NCBI GenBank assembly: GCA_963719135.1
Contig: CAVRAZ010000001.1
Span: 558,001-622,000, forward strand
Origin: CAVRAZ01 sp963719135
Lineage (GTDB): Bacteria; Pseudomonadota; Gammaproteobacteria; DSM-19610
Direction: 5' to 3'
DNA length: 64,000 bases
Both the position numbers and the translations under genes were made by a program. The notes under the pieces are model-generated. The model did not search any database. It saw only the letters and a list, made by a program, of their open reading frames with translations, and had not been told where the DNA came from. Shown here piece by piece: positions 62,198 to 64,000 of this stretch. Positions within the stretch are counted from its first letter, which is position 1; the number at the start of each line of letters is the position of its first letter.

Positions 62198-63214
62198 ATG
62201 AGACGCACGAGGACTCTGCTAATCCTTGCGGTCGCCGTTGCCGCGAGCGGCTGCGACCAGATGTCGAACAACGGCACCAAAGCCGACGGACGGGCGACGG
62301 CCGCTGCGGCCGACACCAGCCCGGTCGTCGCGACGGTCAACGGTGCGCCGATCACGCGCAGCCTGTTCGACGTCTATCAGCACCAGCGCCTCCAGAGCCG
62401 TCCCGGCGACCCGAACGGGCGCAATCCGGAGGCGGTGCTGGACGAAATCGTCAATCTCGAACTGGCGGCGCAGGACGGCGTGAAGCAGGGCCTCGACAAG
62501 AATCCCGAGGTCCAGGCGCAGATCGAGCAGCAGCGCCGCGCGGTCATCGCCAGCGCGACTCTGCAGAAACAACTGGCGGACCATCCGGTGACCGACGAGG
62601 AGATGGAGGCGTTCTACAAGGAAAAGACCGCCAAACTGGGCAACGAATTCAAGGCGCGCCACATTCTGGTCGCGGACGCGGACAAGGCGAAGAAGATGAT
62701 CGCCGAACTGGACAAGGGTGCGGATTTCGGCGAACTCGCCAAGAAGAATTCCACCGATGCGTCCGCGGCCAACGGCGGCGAGCTGGGATGGTTCTCGGCG
62801 CAGCAGATGGTCAAGCCGTTCGCCGACGCGGTGGCGAAGCTGGACAAAGGCAAGTACACGGCCGAACCCATACAGACCCAGTTCGGCTGGCACGTGATCA
62901 TGCTCGACGACAAGCGTGACATCACGCCGCCGCCGCTGGACCAGGTCAAGAAGCAGCTTCAAATGGTCCTGCAGAACCAGCGCATCCAGAGCTATGTGCA
63001 GGGACTGCGCGATCAGGCCAAGGTCGACATCAACCAGGCCAACCTGCCGGCCGCACCGAAAGCCGAAGCGGATGACGAGGACGGCGACGGCGAGCCGCAG
63101 CAATCGGCGGACGAGAAAGACACACACGCCGACGAAGCGGCGCCGGCTGAAACACCGGCGCAGGCAGGCGACGCCGCCAAGGCGCCCTCGCCGGAAGCGG
63201 ATCACGCTGAATAA
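62198..63214 (+). CDS. Peptidylprolyl isomerase (parvulin/SurA-like), lipoprotein
   Basis: The 338-residue protein has a lipoprotein signal (AVAVAASGC, Cys19), an N-terminal SurA-like chaperone part (ATVNGAPITRSLFDVYQHQR), and a parvulin domain (about 145-245) with KARHILVADADKAKKMIAEL, GELGWFSAQQMVKPFADAVA and TQFGWHVIMLDDKR. It should help outer-membrane or periplasmic proteins fold. The last 60 residues are a low-complexity acidic Ala/Glu/Asp/Pro tail. A strong terminator follows. Confidence 0.9.
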   Translation: MRRTRTLLILAVAVAASGCDQMSNNGTKADGRATAAAADTSPVVATVNGAPITRSLFDVYQHQRLQSRPGDPNGRNPEAVLDEIVNLELAAQDGVKQGLDKNPEVQAQIEQQRRAVIASATLQKQLADHPVTDEEMEAFYKEKTAKLGNEFKARHILVADADKAKKMIAELDKGADFGELAKKNSTDASAANGGELGWFSAQQMVKPFADAVAKLDKGKYTAEPIQTQFGWHVIMLDDKRDITPPPLDQVKKQLQMVLQNQRIQSYVQGLRDQAKVDINQANLPAAPKAEADDEDGDGEPQQSADEKDTHADEAAPAETPAQAGDAAKAPSPEADHAE

Positions 63215-63226
63215 GCGAGTCGCGCT

Positions 63227-63262
63227 AAAAAAAAAGCCGCGGCCTTGGCCGCGGTTTTTTTT
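63227..63262 (+). terminator. Intrinsic terminator after the PpiC-type gene
   Basis: A perfect GCCGCGGCC / GGCCGCGG stem with a TT loop (63236-63255) is followed by eight T residues and preceded by nine A residues, so it could work in both directions. Confidence 0.92.
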
Positions 63263-63289
63263 GCGGGCCACCCGCCTGGCTGCGGCACT

Positions 63290-63416
63290 TTGGGGTCATG
63301 CCAATTTAGGGCAACTTGAAGTCAATCAATACACTTGGCACCAAATTCTCCTATGTGCCTTTTTGTACTGTACCGGTAACTTAACCGTAGCCGTCGATCT
63401 TTGCCTCTGACCCCAA
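63290..63416. mobile_element. Possible miniature element with TTGGGGTCA inverted ends
   Basis: TTGGGGTCA (63290-63298) and its exact inverse TGACCCCAA (63408-63416) bound a 127-base AT-richer segment with no coding frame. Similar GGGGTCA-type ends are known to me from small transposable elements in proteobacteria, but no transposase is present. This call is tentative. Confidence 0.4.
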
Positions 63417-63641
63417 TTGTCTGCTATCTGATTCTGGGCTCGACCAAGTGGGCTACTTTAATGAATTCCTCCTTGCTCTGAGCAATGGCACCTCAAGTAT
63501 TTACGAGTATTCAAATATACTGGCTGAATTACTCAGGAATAGTTCCACCTATTGCTTTTTATTCATCAGTAACCTGGAGACAGGAAGGTTGCTGCCGGCA
63601 CCGCTCGCCGGGGAGAGACCGCATAGTATTGAGCGATATCT
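63417..63641. other. Low-GC intergenic stretch
   Basis: This 225-base patch is clearly poorer in GC than its surroundings. A 65-codon plus-strand frame opening with GTG at 63448 (MGYFNEFLLALSNGTSSIYE) covers most of it but has no recognisable family and no good ribosome-binding site. It may be acquired DNA beside the element-like inverted ends. Confidence 0.35.
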
Positions 63642-64000
63642 CTAACGGATCCCTGACTCGAGTTCCGACAGCAGCTTCAGCGTGCTTGCACGCTGCTCCT
63701 CGGCAAGTTCGTAATACCGGGCATGGCTGGCATTGCGGAAAACGCCGGATACCGCTGCGAATTCGGACACTGCCCGGCGCGCCGTTTCTGTATCTCTCGT
63801 TAGCTCGGCCAGCTTCTTCCTGGCGGCCGCAAGGTTCGCCGCCGTCATGGCCCAGCCCACCGGTATCCGTTCACGATCCGTTTCCTCCAGTGCGCTTTCA
63901 TAGGCCGTAATGGATTGCTGGAGGATCTGCGGGTCATCCAGCCGTTCCGCCAGTTTTTGCAGCGCGGCTCCAAGATTGTTCTGGGTTATCGCCCAGTCCG
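63642..64000 (-). CDS. TPR-repeat protein, C-terminal part only
   Basis: The visible 118 or so residues contain two TPR-like units: WAITQNNLGAALQKLAERLD with ITAYESALEETDRERIPVGW, and then WAMTAANLAAARKKLAELTR. A helical C-terminus ends in LLSELESGI. The gene enters from the right edge on the minus strand, so the start and main domain are unknown. The NNLG...ALEE...P..WA pattern is that of large tetratricopeptide proteins, some attached to CHAT or NTPase domains. Confidence 0.7.
   Translation of the reverse strand, partial: DWAITQNNLGAALQKLAERLDDPQILQQSITAYESALEETDRERIPVGWAMTAANLAAARKKLAELTRDTETARRAVSEFAAVSGVFRNASHARYYELAEEQRASTLKLLSELESGIR

Overview
The window is a 64 kb stretch of high-GC chromosomal DNA, most likely from a gammaproteobacterium. 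The right-hand 17 kb points that way: scpA-scpB-rluB-type synthase, trpS, an M50 protease, YciO and a TrpH/YciV-type PHP phosphatase on the minus strand, then YciB, YciI, BolA and a PpiC-type lipoprotein foldase on the plus strand. No rRNA, tRNA or CRISPR array was seen. The species cannot be named from the sequence alone.

Left block (1-15.5 kb): small stress or envelope proteins (DUF883, a small lipoprotein, a glycine-zipper lipoprotein, a coiled-coil protein, DUF1840) and two tandem paralogous Crp/Fnr-superfamily regulators. These are followed by a minus-strand ion-homeostasis run: CPA1 Na+/H+ antiporter, DUF2254 membrane protein, a complete N-type rotary ATPase operon (atpDCQRBEFAG) and a TrhA/hemolysin III-like membrane protein. 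A secreted lipase-like hydrolase lies on the plus strand between this run and the next.

Middle block (15.5-45 kb): almost entirely minus strand, a central-carbon and cation-pump island. It carries a plant-type H+ P-ATPase, phosphoketolase, rhodanese and DUF302 proteins, a CopB-type copper P-ATPase, acetate kinase, a sugar-porter MFS protein, GH15 glucoamylase, transaldolase, 6-phosphogluconate dehydrogenase, glucose-6-phosphate dehydrogenase, glycogen debranching enzyme, glucan phosphorylase and transketolase. Together these genes could turn glycogen or sugar into acetyl-phosphate and then acetate plus ATP, with NADPH from the oxidative pentose phosphate branch. The island is visibly decaying and rearranged. 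GH15 has three frameshifts. A HAD-family gene has lost its catalytic motif and is frameshifted in a C7 tract. One of two zwf copies has a 393-nt internal deletion but shares about 894 nearly identical bases with the intact copy. There are also remnants of transketolase, glucan phosphorylase, a HAD/transaldolase fusion, a PRC-barrel protein and possibly a transposase, and a cytochrome c gene split by a roughly 230-bp insertion.

Right block (45-64 kb): a REC-PAS-PAS-GGDEF-EAL signalling protein, CsbD, a conserved small protein, a catalytically degenerate S24-like protein, an HDOD protein, RRM and cold-shock RNA-binding proteins, a transglutaminase, an AlkA-like glycosylase, then the housekeeping genes named above. 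Its intergenic gaps are rich in palindromic and direct repeats. The window ends in a low-GC patch with element-like inverted ends and a partial TPR protein.

The most unusual signals are the two P-type ATPases that carry DUF2934 modules at opposite ends of the protein, the recombination scars of a duplicated pentose-phosphate module, and the catalytically degenerate S24-like protein.
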